The notes below the pieces were generated by a model that saw only the letters and a list, made by a program, of their open reading frames with translations, did no database searches and had not been told where the DNA came from. Shown here piece after piece: positions 32,925-41,791 of a stretch of 64,000 nt of DNA; within the stretch, counting starts at the first letter, position 1; every line of letters starts with the position of its first letter. The DNA comes from a bacterium (GTDB lineage Bacteria > Myxococcota > UBA727 > JAUIJE01), in assembly GCA_030431455.1 (NCBI GenBank), contig JAUIJE010000019.1:62001-126000 (forward strand), read 5' to 3'. Made by a program: the position numbers and the translations under genes.

Positions 32925-33641
32925 GTGCGCTACGTCTTGTTCTTCAGCGGCATCGCCTCCGCCGAGGCCATCTTCGCCTGGCGACTGCCCCTGCTGGCAG
33001 CGGCATTGGGGGTGCCCTTGTCCCCGTGGTGGGGGCTGTTGCTGGTGTGGCCGTCGGTGTCGACGTTCGTGGTCGCCTTCGCCTACCACCGGCGGGTGGG
33101 CAGCCTGTACGGCAAGCGCACCGACGGCACCTTGCCCCGGGCCCGGGAGTTCATCTTTTTGCCCTGGCTGGTGGCCTACCGCACCGGGTGGTGGGCGGTC
33201 CGCTGGTGGCGCAATGAAAATGCATACGACGAAGTGTGCGACGGGGTCCTGGTCGGCCGCCGCCTGCTCGACCACGAGGTCCCCAGCGGCATCGACCACG
33301 TCATCGACCTGACCTCGGAGTTCGTCGAGGCCGACCGGCTGCGGTCGTTGCCCGGCTACCACGTGTTCCCCACCCTCGACGGGACCGCGGTGAGCGACGC
33401 CCACCTCGAGGAGATCGCCGCGCTGGTCGACCGGCTCGACGGCACCACCTACGTGCACTGCGCCGAAGGGCATGGCCGGGCGGGCATGGTGGTGGTGCTG
33501 ATCTTGTTGCTGCGCGGGCTGGCCGAGGACGTCGCCGCGGGCGAGCGCTTGGCCCAAAAGGCCCGGCCCCGCATCCACCTCGGGACCGACCAGCGCGCCC
33601 GGTTGGAGCGCTTTTGGGCACAGCGGGCGGACGCGGCGTGA
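32925..33641 (+). CDS. membrane-anchored dual-specificity phosphatase-like protein
   Basis: A 238-residue protein starting at the GTG at 32925 (AGGAAGAGG upstream). Two N-terminal membrane segments (RYVLFFSGIASAEAIFAW and LSPWWGLLLVWPSVSTFVVAFAYH) precede a soluble phosphatase domain. The P-loop is VHCAEGHGRAG near residue 178, a full CX5R motif, and the general-acid region is probably FPTLDGTAVSD. Related fused proteins in other bacteria dephosphorylate phosphatidylglycerol phosphate or protein tyrosines. A membrane lipid substrate is plausible here. A tiny HTH-like gene overlaps its stop. Confidence 0.82.
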   Translation: MRYVLFFSGIASAEAIFAWRLPLLAAALGVPLSPWWGLLLVWPSVSTFVVAFAYHRRVGSLYGKRTDGTLPRAREFIFLPWLVAYRTGWWAVRWWRNENAYDEVCDGVLVGRRLLDHEVPSGIDHVIDLTSEFVEADRLRSLPGYHVFPTLDGTAVSDAHLEEIAALVDRLDGTTYVHCAEGHGRAGMVVVLILLLRGLAEDVAAGERLAQKARPRIHLGTDQRARLERFWAQRADAA

Positions 33642-33877
33642 GCACCGATCCGCGTGCCCACCGCGCGCAGATTCAGCGCCAGCGCATCCTCGACGTGCTC
33701 TTTTCGTTCGGTTGGCTCACCCTCAAAGAGCTCGCCTTCTACACCGACCTCGACCCCGCCGTGCTCCTCGCCCACCTCGACGAGGGCGCCGAAGGCCTCG
33801 TGCCCTCGGGCCGGGTCGCCCGCCGGCGCCGCAAGGGCGAGACCAAAGTGTTCGAGTACACCGTCGACCCCTACTGA
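33638..33877 (+). CDS. small HTH-like protein coupled to the phosphatase
   Basis: A 79-residue basic protein. The GTG at 33638 overlaps the phosphatase stop as GTGA. The sequence ILDVLFSFGWLTLKELAFYTDLDPAVLLAHLDEG looks like a compact winged-helix start, and VARRRRKGETKVFEYTVDPY like its wing. No partner domain is present. It ends by overlapping the convergent cytochrome-lipoprotein gene by 7 bp. A DNA-binding role is inference. Confidence 0.6.
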   Translation: MSTDPRAHRAQIQRQRILDVLFSFGWLTLKELAFYTDLDPAVLLAHLDEGAEGLVPSGRVARRRRKGETKVFEYTVDPY

Positions 33878-34350
33878 TCTGTTTGTCGCGGTGAGGTGAA
33901 CGCCCCCCCCAGGCGCGCGAAGCAGGCTTCGCCGCGGCAGCCCGTGGGCGGGGTCACCACCGGGTCGGCGGCGGGGCGGTCCCGTTGGGTGGGCGGAAAC
34001 CCGCGCGGGTCTGTGTCCCGGGCCGCCAGCTCGGCGCGAAAATAGGCCCGAAGCGCCGAGAGCTCGTCGTCGGGCGGGCGCTGTTCGTCGAACCGGCGGT
34101 GGGCCTCCGCGAGCTGGGCGTCGCTCAACCCCCGCAACGGGTCGGGCTCGCTGAGGTCGTACACCGCGAGGGCGCCGGGGAGCGCGTCGGGGCTGTCCGG
34201 CCGGTGACATTGCCCGCAATACAGCTCAAACAGTCCACGCACCGGCTCGAACCGGGCCGCGCCGCCGGGGCCCGCCGCCGACCGGGGACAGCCGGCGAGC
34301 AGGGCCAAGCCGACCCCCGCCCCCACCCACGTTCTCCTCGTCGCGGCCAT
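33871..34350 (-). CDS. small c-type cytochrome-like lipoprotein
   Basis: A 159-residue protein. Signal MAATRRTWVGAGVGLALLAGC with a standard lipobox. One haem-binding motif, ELYCGQCHRPDSPDALPG (CGQCH near residue 48). A possible axial Met is not obvious. The end has a Cys pair in TGCRGEACFARLGGAF. It is divergent from the toroid protein gene at 34470, which also has a CxxCH motif. The two could form an electron-transfer pair in the periplasm. Confidence 0.75.
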   Translation of the reverse strand: MAATRRTWVGAGVGLALLAGCPRSAAGPGGAARFEPVRGLFELYCGQCHRPDSPDALPGALAVYDLSEPDPLRGLSDAQLAEAHRRFDEQRPPDDELSALRAYFRAELAARDTDPRGFPPTQRDRPAADPVVTPPTGCRGEACFARLGGAFTSPRQTDQ

Positions 34351-34469
34351 CACCGGGCCAGCGTCCCACAACCGCGGACCCGGGCCGGCCATTCCCGGCG
34401 TTTTCGGTCCGCGCCGAGATCGATCCCGGCGGTCGGCCGTTCTCACCCCGCACACGACCGGAGAACGCC

Positions 34470-36302
34470 ATGACCCGACCCCTTCTGTTCGCCCTCGCCA
34501 TCCTCTGCGCCACCTCTGCGCTGGCCGCAGACAAAAACGTCAAAGCACGCATCGGGGCCCAAAAGGGCCTCGACTTCCTCGTGCAGCAATCCGACGCCTG
34601 GTCGTCGGGGCACGCCTGCTACGGCTGCCACGTGCACGCGGTGACCCTGGAGGCGTTCGTGATCGGCAAGGCCAACCAATACGACATCGGCCACGCCCCC
34701 CTCGACCGCATGATCCGCGCGATGACCGTGGGCGAGGGCGGGACCCGGGGCCAAGGCGGCCTCAGCTACCACCAGACGTCGCTGCTCGCGCCGTCCAAAG
34801 CCTTCGGCGGGGCCGCGTTCGCCCACTACGACGCGCACATCCGGGGCGACGCCCGCGACGACCTCATCCAGACCGGCCGCGAGCTGCTCGCGTTCCAGGT
34901 CGCCGACGGCCGGCTCAAGGGCGACTACAGCAACGGCCCGGTGGCGGTGGGCGACACCCAATCCACCTACCAAGCGGTGCAGACCTGGCGTCAAATCTAC
35001 GCCCGCACCGCCGACGACAAGTGGCTGTCCCCCATTCGCAAAGCCGAGGCCTACTTGACCGGCCTGGCCACCGGCTATTCCCAAAATCCCCCGTCCAATC
35101 TGCAAGAACTCAACTACGCCGCCCTGGGGCTGGTGGAGGCGGGCGCGGGCTTGTCCGAGCCCACCGTGCACGCCCTGCGCGGCGAGATCCTCGAGCGGCA
35201 AAACCCCGACGGCGGCTTCAGCTTCGACAAAGGCCGGCCCTCGGCGGCGTTCGCCACCGGCCAAGCGGTCTACACCTTGCGCCGGTTGGGCATGGCCGAC
35301 AAGGACCGCGCGGTGCAAAAGGGCACCGCGTGGCTGCTCGGACACCAGCAGAAAGACGGCGGCTGGTCCCACGCGGGCTCGTCCAAAGCCGAGGCGATGT
35401 GGGGCGTGCTCGGCCTGGTGTCCCTCGACGTGGTGAGCATCGAGGTCGCGGGCCTGCGCGACGGCATGCACGTCGACGACGTGGGCCCGATCAAGGTGCG
35501 GGCCGACGACAACCAGGCCGCGGGCATTCAGAAGATCACCGTGCTCCTCGACGACAACCCCATCGCCTCCGGCGCCACCCCCACCCTCGACGTCAAGCTC
35601 CCCCAGACCTGGCGCCGCGAGGGGCTGCACTTCGTCGAGGTCGAGGCCACCAACAAAAAAGGCAAAACCGCTCGTCGCCGTTTTGCCCTCTACGTCGGCG
35701 ACGCCATCCTCACCGAGCTCGGCTCCCAATACCAAGCGGGCAAAACCACCGTCACCTACCGTGACATCGGGCCCGCGGGCAAGACCGGCTACGTCGACCT
35801 CAACATCTACGCGACCTCGACCAAAGACGGGCTCGCCGGCCGGGGCAAGCTGATCAAGACCTCCCGGCAGCCCCGAAAGCCGGGCCCCGGCCTCGTGGTC
35901 TGGGACGGCAAAACCGACGCGGGCAAAACTGTGAAGAGCGGGCGCTACTATGCCGAGCTGGTCTACAAAGACGGCGCGGGCAAGACCCGCCACTCCGTCG
36001 AGCAGCTGTTCGCCCACGAGAGCGAAGCCGACGCCAAGAAGCGCTACGGGGCGGTCACCGGGAGCCTGAAGGGCGCGGGGCGGGCCATGGCCAACACCGA
36101 GGTCGAGCTCGTGGACAAGCTGGGCAACGTGGTGCAGCGGACCCGGAGCACCGACCAAGGCCAGTACCGGTTTAAGAACGTCGACGAGGGCGAGTACCAG
36201 GTGCGCATCAAAAAAGAGGGCTGGAACGCGCCCGCCGCGGCCCCGGTGCAGAGCGTGGCCGGCGAAGAAGCCGAGGCCGACGCGGAGTTGCGGCGCGAGT
36301 GA
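34470..36302 (+). CDS. exported toroid (terpene-cyclase-like) protein with a haem motif
   Basis: A 610-residue protein with a signal peptide (MTRPLLFALAILCATSALAAD). Residues 25-320 form alpha/alpha-toroid repeats like those of squalene-hopene cyclase and prenyltransferases: GHACYGCHVHAVTLEAFVIG, LERQ-type ILERQNPDGGFSFDKGRPSAAFATGQAVYTLRRLG and LLGHQQKDGGWSHAGSSKAEAMWGVLG (QW-like motifs). CYGCH (near residue 50) is a c-type haem site, and DxDD is not seen, so cyclase activity is unlikely. Residues 320-420 look Ig-like, 420-520 FlgD-like (DGKTDAGKTVKSGRYYAELVYKDG) and 530-610 a carboxypeptidase regulatory-like fold. Confidence 0.72.
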   Translation: MTRPLLFALAILCATSALAADKNVKARIGAQKGLDFLVQQSDAWSSGHACYGCHVHAVTLEAFVIGKANQYDIGHAPLDRMIRAMTVGEGGTRGQGGLSYHQTSLLAPSKAFGGAAFAHYDAHIRGDARDDLIQTGRELLAFQVADGRLKGDYSNGPVAVGDTQSTYQAVQTWRQIYARTADDKWLSPIRKAEAYLTGLATGYSQNPPSNLQELNYAALGLVEAGAGLSEPTVHALRGEILERQNPDGGFSFDKGRPSAAFATGQAVYTLRRLGMADKDRAVQKGTAWLLGHQQKDGGWSHAGSSKAEAMWGVLGLVSLDVVSIEVAGLRDGMHVDDVGPIKVRADDNQAAGIQKITVLLDDNPIASGATPTLDVKLPQTWRREGLHFVEVEATNKKGKTARRRFALYVGDAILTELGSQYQAGKTTVTYRDIGPAGKTGYVDLNIYATSTKDGLAGRGKLIKTSRQPRKPGPGLVVWDGKTDAGKTVKSGRYYAELVYKDGAGKTRHSVEQLFAHESEADAKKRYGAVTGSLKGAGRAMANTEVELVDKLGNVVQRTRSTDQGQYRFKNVDEGEYQVRIKKEGWNAPAAAPVQSVAGEEAEADAELRRE

Positions 36303-36332
36303 GGCCGCGCGGGTGACCGGTCTCGGGGTCGC

Positions 36333-36989
36333 TCAGGCGGCGCCGAGGCGTTCGCGCACCCGTTGCCGGCTTTGCTTGGCCGCGGCGAAGTCGGGGGCCA
36401 CCCGGAGCAGGTCGTCGAGCACGGCGAGGCACTCCTGGTCGCGGTTGGCCGCGGCCAGCGCCGCGGCCTTGTTGTACAGCGCGGGCAGGTGGGTGCCGTC
36501 GAGGGCCAGGGCGCGGTCGAAGGCGAGCAAGGCCTCGGGGATGCGCCCTGCCAATGTCAGTGCACGTCCGTGGTTGGCGTAGACCTCGGGGAGCTTGGGG
36601 TGCTCGGTGGCGGCGGCGGACAGGAGGGCCAGGGCTTGGTCGAGGTCCTGTTGGGCGGGATCGGACGAGAGCCCGTCGGGACCATGTCGCTGCACACGCT
36701 CGAGATAGGCGGCGCCGAGGTTGCTCTTCATCTCCGCGATCTCGGGCTCGAGGTCCACCGCCTTCTGCAGGGCTTCGATGCCCTCGTCGAGGCGGCCTTT
36801 GCGGACCAACAGCGCCCCCCGGGCGTAGTGATACGTCCCGATGGTGTGGGTGGGCGCGGGGGCTTGCTCGAGGGTGGCGAGGGCGGCGTCGGGGTCGCCG
36901 GATTGTTCTTGGGTGCGGGCTTTGTCGAGGACCCCCGCGAGCACATCGGCGAGTTCGGCCTCGAGGGCGTTGTTGTCCGTGGCTGCCAT
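36333..36989 (-). CDS. TPR protein
   Basis: A 218-residue all-helical protein with five or so TPR units: GTYHYARGALLVRKGRLDEGIEALQKAVDLEPEIAEMKSNLGAAYLERV, PEVYANHGRALTLAGRIPEALLAFDRALALDGTHLPALYNKAAAL. No signal peptide. The ATG at 36989 shares its last base region with the stop of the phospholipase D-like gene (TGATG), so the two are translated together. It probably serves as an adaptor for that enzyme. A copy of the dispersed CATTG motif lies at 36552. Confidence 0.8.
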   Translation of the reverse strand: MAATDNNALEAELADVLAGVLDKARTQEQSGDPDAALATLEQAPAPTHTIGTYHYARGALLVRKGRLDEGIEALQKAVDLEPEIAEMKSNLGAAYLERVQRHGPDGLSSDPAQQDLDQALALLSAAATEHPKLPEVYANHGRALTLAGRIPEALLAFDRALALDGTHLPALYNKAAALAAANRDQECLAVLDDLLRVAPDFAAAKQSRQRVRERLGAA

Positions 36990-38464
36990 CAGAACGTCCA
37001 GGCCATGGTGGACAGCGCCCACTGCTTGAGGTTGGTGAAGAAGCCTTCCTGGGCGAGGGTCTTCTCGGTGATTTGTTCGCACTCGGCGATGCCCGAGGCG
37101 AACCGCTGGTCGAGCGATTGGGCGATGCCGGGGTCGTTGGTGGCCATGATCGACTCGGAGTCGCGCGAGTCGGAGCGGCCGTTGAGGTTGTGCGAGCCCA
37201 CCAGCGAGTACTTCCCGTCGAACGACGCGGTCTTGCTGTGGATGGTCCCGCCCTGCTTTTCATAGATTTTGCAGCCCGCTTCGAGCAGCTCGTCGAAGAA
37301 GTAGCGCGCGGCGTCGGACACAAACCCGAGGTCGTTGGACGCCCGGGAGTTGGTCATGATCTGTACGTCCACCCCGCGCTCGGCGGCCTCGACCAGGGCT
37401 TGGCGAATCTCCGGCGGGGGCAGGAAGTAGGCGTTCTCGATCACGATGCTCGATTGGGCGGCGTTGATGCTGTGGATGTACAGCTGCATGGTGTGGTCGT
37501 CGCCGTCCTCGTCGGGACGGTGCTGCACGAACCGCACGGTGGGGCCGCCTTCGACCTCTTGGGCATCCGAGAACAGCCCCTGGGCGCCTTCGGGGATGGG
37601 CTCGCCCAGCTCGGCCCAGTTCTTCATGAAGCCGCGCTGGGCGTCGTGCACCGCGGGGCCTTCGATGCGCATGTCCGCGTCGCGCCACGCCTCGGTGCTC
37701 TTGCGGCCGCCCCCGGGGAGCAGCTGCCGGCCCGAGCCGCCGAAGGCGTACTCGTCCGCGATGTTCATGCCGCCTTCGATGGAGATTTGCCCGTCGACGA
37801 TCAGGTGCTTTTCGTGCCACCGGTCGTTGATGTCCCAGAACTGGGTGAGCATGTCCCCGTAGCCCCGGACCTCGACCCCGGCCTCGCGCATGAAGTCGAA
37901 GATCTTCTCGTCGGAGCGGTTGGATCCCAGCTTGTCATAGATGACGCGCACATCGAGGCCTTCTTCGGCCTTGGACGCGAGCAGCCGGGCGAGCTCCCAG
38001 CCGGTCTCGTCGTCGGTGAAGATGAAGGTCTGCAGGTGCACCGACTCTTTGGCTTCGCTGATGATCTTGTTGCGCTCTTCGAAGCTGTTCACCCCGTCGA
38101 ACAACATGGCGGTGGTGTTGCCGGTGCGCGCGGCCGAGCCGGTGGTGCGGTCGAGCAACCGCTCGAACTGCGCGGTGCCGAAGGTGGGGCGGATGTCGGC
38201 CCCGCCGGACAGGCGCACGCCGAACACGCTGGAGCCCTTGGACACCGACCCGGTCTTGACCGGCGCCTGGCCGGTCTTGGTCGCGGGCAATTGCCCAAAG
38301 CCGTCCGCGGGGGTGCCGGGGGCCTTTGGGGTGGGCCCGGGCCCGTCGATCTTCTGTTGTTGCTGAACCTGGGCCCCGCCGACCTTTTTCCCGCCGCCCA
38401 GGTTGGGCCGCTTGTCGATGGGGCTTTGTTGTCGGGGACGCGGGGAAGAGCGACGGACGACCAT
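36989..38464 (-). CDS. phospholipase D-like / cardiolipin synthase-family protein
   Basis: A 491-residue protein of the PLD superfamily. Two HKD motifs are intact: HEKHLIVDGQISIEGGMN (near residue 220) and HSKTASFDGKYSLVGSHNLNGRSDSRDSE (near residue 408). The first 90 residues are a basic Pro/Gln-rich low-complexity segment without a signal or membrane helix, unlike typical cardiolipin synthases, which have N-terminal helices. The enzyme may hydrolyse or transfer phosphatidyl groups at the membrane surface, or be secreted by another route. The ATG at 38464 has AGAGGT upstream. The TPR gene follows with a one-base overlap. Confidence 0.85.
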   Translation of the reverse strand: MVVRRSSPRPRQQSPIDKRPNLGGGKKVGGAQVQQQQKIDGPGPTPKAPGTPADGFGQLPATKTGQAPVKTGSVSKGSSVFGVRLSGGADIRPTFGTAQFERLLDRTTGSAARTGNTTAMLFDGVNSFEERNKIISEAKESVHLQTFIFTDDETGWELARLLASKAEEGLDVRVIYDKLGSNRSDEKIFDFMREAGVEVRGYGDMLTQFWDINDRWHEKHLIVDGQISIEGGMNIADEYAFGGSGRQLLPGGGRKSTEAWRDADMRIEGPAVHDAQRGFMKNWAELGEPIPEGAQGLFSDAQEVEGGPTVRFVQHRPDEDGDDHTMQLYIHSINAAQSSIVIENAYFLPPPEIRQALVEAAERGVDVQIMTNSRASNDLGFVSDAARYFFDELLEAGCKIYEKQGGTIHSKTASFDGKYSLVGSHNLNGRSDSRDSESIMATNDPGIAQSLDQRFASGIAECEQITEKTLAQEGFFTNLKQWALSTMAWTF

Positions 38465-38602
38465 GGACACCTCTCGACTCAAGTACCCGCCACCGCTCCA
38501 TTTTGGCCCCGACGGATCGACAATGTCAGGCTAGAAGACCGATGCCCGGCCGTAAAGTTGCCCGGCGCACACCCACCCACACCCGGGGAGCCGGCGAAGC
38601 GC

Positions 38603-39475
38603 ATGCCAGACGAGAGCCAGCCAGCCCCTGACCGCGCCAATCTCATCGTGCGCGCCTCGCTCGCGGCCAACGCGCTTTTTTTGGTGGCCGCGGCGGTGGT
38701 CTACAGCCTGAGCGGGAGCCAGCTGGTGCTCGCCCAGGGCGCCGATTCGCTCATGGACGTGGCCGCCGGCGCGATCCTCGCGTACAGCGTGGCGGTGGCC
38801 CGCCGGCCCCGGGACGAGGACCACCCCTTCGGCCACCAGCGGGCCGAGCCCATCGGGGCCTTGATCACCGCCGTGCTCGCCGGCGTGCTGGGGTTCGCGG
38901 TGCTGCGCAGCGGGGTCATGGCCCTGTGGGCGGCCGAGACCCCCCGCCTCGACGCGGCCGTGGCCTGGCTCCTGGGTGCCAAAATGATGTTTAAAATCGG
39001 GCTCTTACTGGTCATTTGGCGCACCCGGAGCAAGGGCCCGGCGCTCGACGCGGCGCGGGTCGACGCGCGCAACGACGTGCTCGCCAACGGCAGCTCGCTC
39101 GCGGGGGTAGCGCTGTTTCACGCGGGCTTCACCTGGGCCGACGCCGGGCTCGCGCTGCCGGTGGGGGCGTACATCATCGTCAGCGGGGTGGGCCTGGCCC
39201 TGGAAAACCTCGCGCTGTTGATGGGCGAAAGCCCCGACGACGACGTGCTCGCCCGCATCCGGGCCCGGGCCGCCGAGGTCGCGGGGGTGATCCGGGTGGA
39301 GAGCCTGCGGGCGCAGTACCTCGGGCCGCGGTTGCATGTGGAGATCGCAATCGTGGTGTCCGGCGACCGCAGCGTCACCGAGGGCCACGACATCTCCGTC
39401 GACGTGCAGCGGCGCATCGAAGAGCTCGACGAGGTGGTCGAGGTGTTTGTGCACGTCGACAGCGACGACCCCTGA
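38603..39475 (+). CDS. cation diffusion facilitator family transporter
   Basis: A 290-residue CDF transporter. Hydrophobic segments fit six membrane helices. The first metal-site helix contains LVLAQGADSLMDVAAG (DxxxD-type), followed by PRDEDHPFGHQRAEPIGALI, the HPFGH family motif. The second site helix contains DARVDARNDVLANGSSLAG. The C-terminal domain (residues 205-290) is a small ferredoxin-like fold with no His-rich stretch (ESLRAQYLGPRLHVEIAIVVSG). Substrates are usually Zn, Fe or Mn. Divergent from the phospholipase D-like gene. Confidence 0.9.
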   Translation: MPDESQPAPDRANLIVRASLAANALFLVAAAVVYSLSGSQLVLAQGADSLMDVAAGAILAYSVAVARRPRDEDHPFGHQRAEPIGALITAVLAGVLGFAVLRSGVMALWAAETPRLDAAVAWLLGAKMMFKIGLLLVIWRTRSKGPALDAARVDARNDVLANGSSLAGVALFHAGFTWADAGLALPVGAYIIVSGVGLALENLALLMGESPDDDVLARIRARAAEVAGVIRVESLRAQYLGPRLHVEIAIVVSGDRSVTEGHDISVDVQRRIEELDEVVEVFVHVDSDDP

Positions 39476-39568
39476 GCCGCGTGCGTTCGCTCACAGATCA
39501 CGACCGGGCTTTTTCCTCCCGGGGGCCAGCTTTGTCTAAAGCCCGAATGCGCTTGCCACGGAGGAACG

Positions 39569-40744
39569 ATGCTGCGCTTGTCCACATGGGTCTCGGTTTT
39601 TGCTCTTGGTCTGTCGGGGTTGGTCGTCGGGTGCGACGGCGGCGCGGGCGGGTATGACGACGCGCTGCTCGCGGAATACAAACGCGCCTTGCCCCAAAAG
39701 GACGTGCTCCGGCCGGGCACCCCGGGCAACGCGGCGGCGATGGCCATGGCGGTGGGCGAGCCCGCCGAGTATCCGCCGATGGGCATCGAGCCCACCCAGC
39801 ACATCGTGCGCACCGTCGAGGACATGATCGACATTCTCGAGGCGGTCACCGCCACCGAGCCCACGGTGTACAAAAGCGAGACCAAAGAGTTCGTGTGGGG
39901 GCCCTTCGCCGACGAGGACAACGACCGCGACCACGTCGAGGGCGGGCAGGTCTTGGTCTACATCAAAGACCAGGGCGAAGAGGGCGATCACGACTTCCGC
40001 TATGTGTATGCATTGGGTCGGATGGTGGACGATGACCTGTCGAGCCTGCGCCCGGTGATCTGGGGCGGCACCAACGTCGACGACGAAGAGCTCGGCCACG
40101 GCTCGGGCATCACCCTGTGGGATTTTGAAGCCAACCGCGACTTCGTCGCCGCCCACAACCCCGACCCCGAGTACCTCACCGAGGGTCGGTTCGTCGCGGT
40201 GTACGGCAAGGGCCCGGCCGAGGACAACCCCGACGTCACCCACACCATCGTCGCCGCCACCTTCCGCAACTTCCGCGACCGCGAAGATGACCAAGCCGCC
40301 AACCTCGACCACCTCTACGGGCGGGTCGAGGACGGGGAAAACACCGTGGACTTCATCAGCATGGAGCTGACCGCGGACATGTTCCCCGAGGGCAGCAACG
40401 GCGAGACCGAGGCCGAGCTCCTCAGCATCGACATGGCCTTCTTCAACGAGGGCGCGGGCCGGGCCGAGGTCAGCGTGGTCGGCGGCGAGCTCGACACCTC
40501 CAACGAAGTGAGCACCATGCTCGGCGAAGAGTGCTGGGACCCGGCCCTCAACCGCCTCTACTTCGATGTCACCGCCATCACCCCCAACGGCGACGAGGTC
40601 ACCGCCGAGAACGAGGGCGCGGAGATCGACTGCGGCTTCTTCGCCCTCGACCTCGACACCCTGGGCGTGCCCAGCCTCGAGGCCATCGACCCCGCGCACC
40701 GCGCGGCCCTGGCCGACGTCGCCGAGAACGGCATCGGCAACTGA
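39569..40744 (+). CDS. acidic surface lipoprotein, function unknown
   Basis: A 391-residue protein. Signal MLRLSTWVSVFALGLSGLVVGC with a standard lipobox (VVGC). The mature part is strongly acidic (many Asp/Glu) and has the opening HIVRTVEDMIDILEAVTATEPTVYKSETKEFVWGPFADEDNDRDHVEGG, then beta-strand rich segments (TLWDFEANRDF, VTHTIVAATFRNFRDRED). I recognise no family. GGAGGAACG precedes the ATG and a strong terminator follows the stop, so it is a single-gene unit. Confidence 0.7.
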   Translation: MLRLSTWVSVFALGLSGLVVGCDGGAGGYDDALLAEYKRALPQKDVLRPGTPGNAAAMAMAVGEPAEYPPMGIEPTQHIVRTVEDMIDILEAVTATEPTVYKSETKEFVWGPFADEDNDRDHVEGGQVLVYIKDQGEEGDHDFRYVYALGRMVDDDLSSLRPVIWGGTNVDDEELGHGSGITLWDFEANRDFVAAHNPDPEYLTEGRFVAVYGKGPAEDNPDVTHTIVAATFRNFRDREDDQAANLDHLYGRVEDGENTVDFISMELTADMFPEGSNGETEAELLSIDMAFFNEGAGRAEVSVVGGELDTSNEVSTMLGEECWDPALNRLYFDVTAITPNGDEVTAENEGAEIDCGFFALDLDTLGVPSLEAIDPAHRAALADVAENGIGN

Positions 40745-40788
40745 GACAATGCTCCTGAGCGGGTGGGCGACACCCCACGTGTGCGCGG

Positions 40789-40816
40789 CGCGCCCTTCGG
40801 GGCGCGTCTTTTTTTT
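40789..40816 (+). terminator. Rho-independent terminator
   Basis: Stem CGCGCCC (40789-40795), TTCG loop, stem GGGCGCG (40800-40806), then TCTTTTTTTT. It ends the lipoprotein gene at 39569. Confidence 0.92.
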
Positions 40817-40839
40817 GATGCCAAGCGACGGCTCACCGA

Positions 40840-41652
40840 TCAGGGCATCAACGGGCGGAACCAAACCTGGCGGCTGATGGTGCTGAAGGTGTCGACACAA
40901 TCGAGGTACCACCGGTCGCCGATGCCCACCGGGAACATGCTGTCCTGGTGGTAGTTGTGCGCGTCGCCGGGGGCGGCGTAGCGGTGGACGGAGACGCGAC
41001 CCACGAGGGAAAACCCCGTCTGCCCCGCGGGCTCGACGTAGGCGGCGCAGTAGCCGCGCCCCGTGTTCACGTTCGCGTCGAGCACCACCGTGACCATGCC
41101 GTTGCTGGTCGCGGTCAGGGGGTTGGCGTTGTCGGTGGCGAGGGCGGCGGCGGTGATGTCGGAGAGGCCGCCCCACAAGCTGCTGCCCGCGCTCACCTCG
41201 GCGCCCGGCGCGATCTGCAACCCGCCCTGGACCGCGAGCTGGCCGGTGACGGTGAAGTCGGTGCCGCGGCCGGCCCGGGTGGCCTGGGGCAGGGCCCAGA
41301 TTTGTTGCCGTCCGGCCAGGGGGGTGCCGTCGACGTCGATGGCCACGAACAGCTCGGCCGCGGAGAACACCGCGTCGGGCAGTGCAGTGCCATTCTGGCC
41401 GAGCACCACCGCAAAGTCGCCGTTGGCCACGTCCACGGTGAGGGGCTCGGTGTGCAACGCGGCGCCCGCCACCGGGTCGTCGAAGATGGTGAAGGTCATG
41501 TCGATCTGCGCGTTGACCGCGACGCCGTTGAGGTCGAGGTGGCCGCGGTAGGGGATGCCCCGGGCGGGCGGGCCGTCGCCGGCGGCGTGGACCAGGGCGG
41601 CGATGAGGATCGCGGCGGCGATGACGAGCACGGGCATTTTTGTACGAGGCAT
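40840..41652 (-). CDS. exported protein, tandem paralogue A
   Basis: A 270-residue protein with a signal-like N-terminus (MPRTKMPVLVIAAAILIAALVHAAGD). The next about 120 residues (GIPYRGHLDLNGVAVNAQIDMTFTIFDD...GDFAVVLGQNGTALPDAVFSAAELFVAIDVDGTPLAGRQQIWALPQATRAG) are nearly identical to the neighbour at 41792, and so is the C-terminal block (GDRWYLDCVDTFSTISRQVWFRPLMP). The middle (GGLQIAPGAEVSAGSSLWGGLSDITAAALAT) differs. The first block resembles the start of tail-fibre-like or collagen-like secreted proteins. Two Cys (GYCAAYV and YLDCVD) may form a disulphide. Function unknown. Confidence 0.7.
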   Translation of the reverse strand: MPRTKMPVLVIAAAILIAALVHAAGDGPPARGIPYRGHLDLNGVAVNAQIDMTFTIFDDPVAGAALHTEPLTVDVANGDFAVVLGQNGTALPDAVFSAAELFVAIDVDGTPLAGRQQIWALPQATRAGRGTDFTVTGQLAVQGGLQIAPGAEVSAGSSLWGGLSDITAAALATDNANPLTATSNGMVTVVLDANVNTGRGYCAAYVEPAGQTGFSLVGRVSVHRYAAPGDAHNYHQDSMFPVGIGDRWYLDCVDTFSTISRQVWFRPLMP

Positions 41653-41791
41653 GTGGGGCTCCAAGCGACGACACGGAGTCTAGCGCGAATGGAGGCCGCG
41701 CCCCGCCCCCGATGGCACGAGCCCTCGCGACGGGGCGGCTCCCCGTCGAACGAGGCCGGCCCGCGCGTCGGTGGCGCCGGATGTCACCGGC

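Noticed and set aside
36554-38602. N-terminal extension of the CDF transporter frame by nearly 700 codons
   Set aside because: The stretch is antisense of the TPR and phospholipase D-like genes; the transporter starts at 38603.
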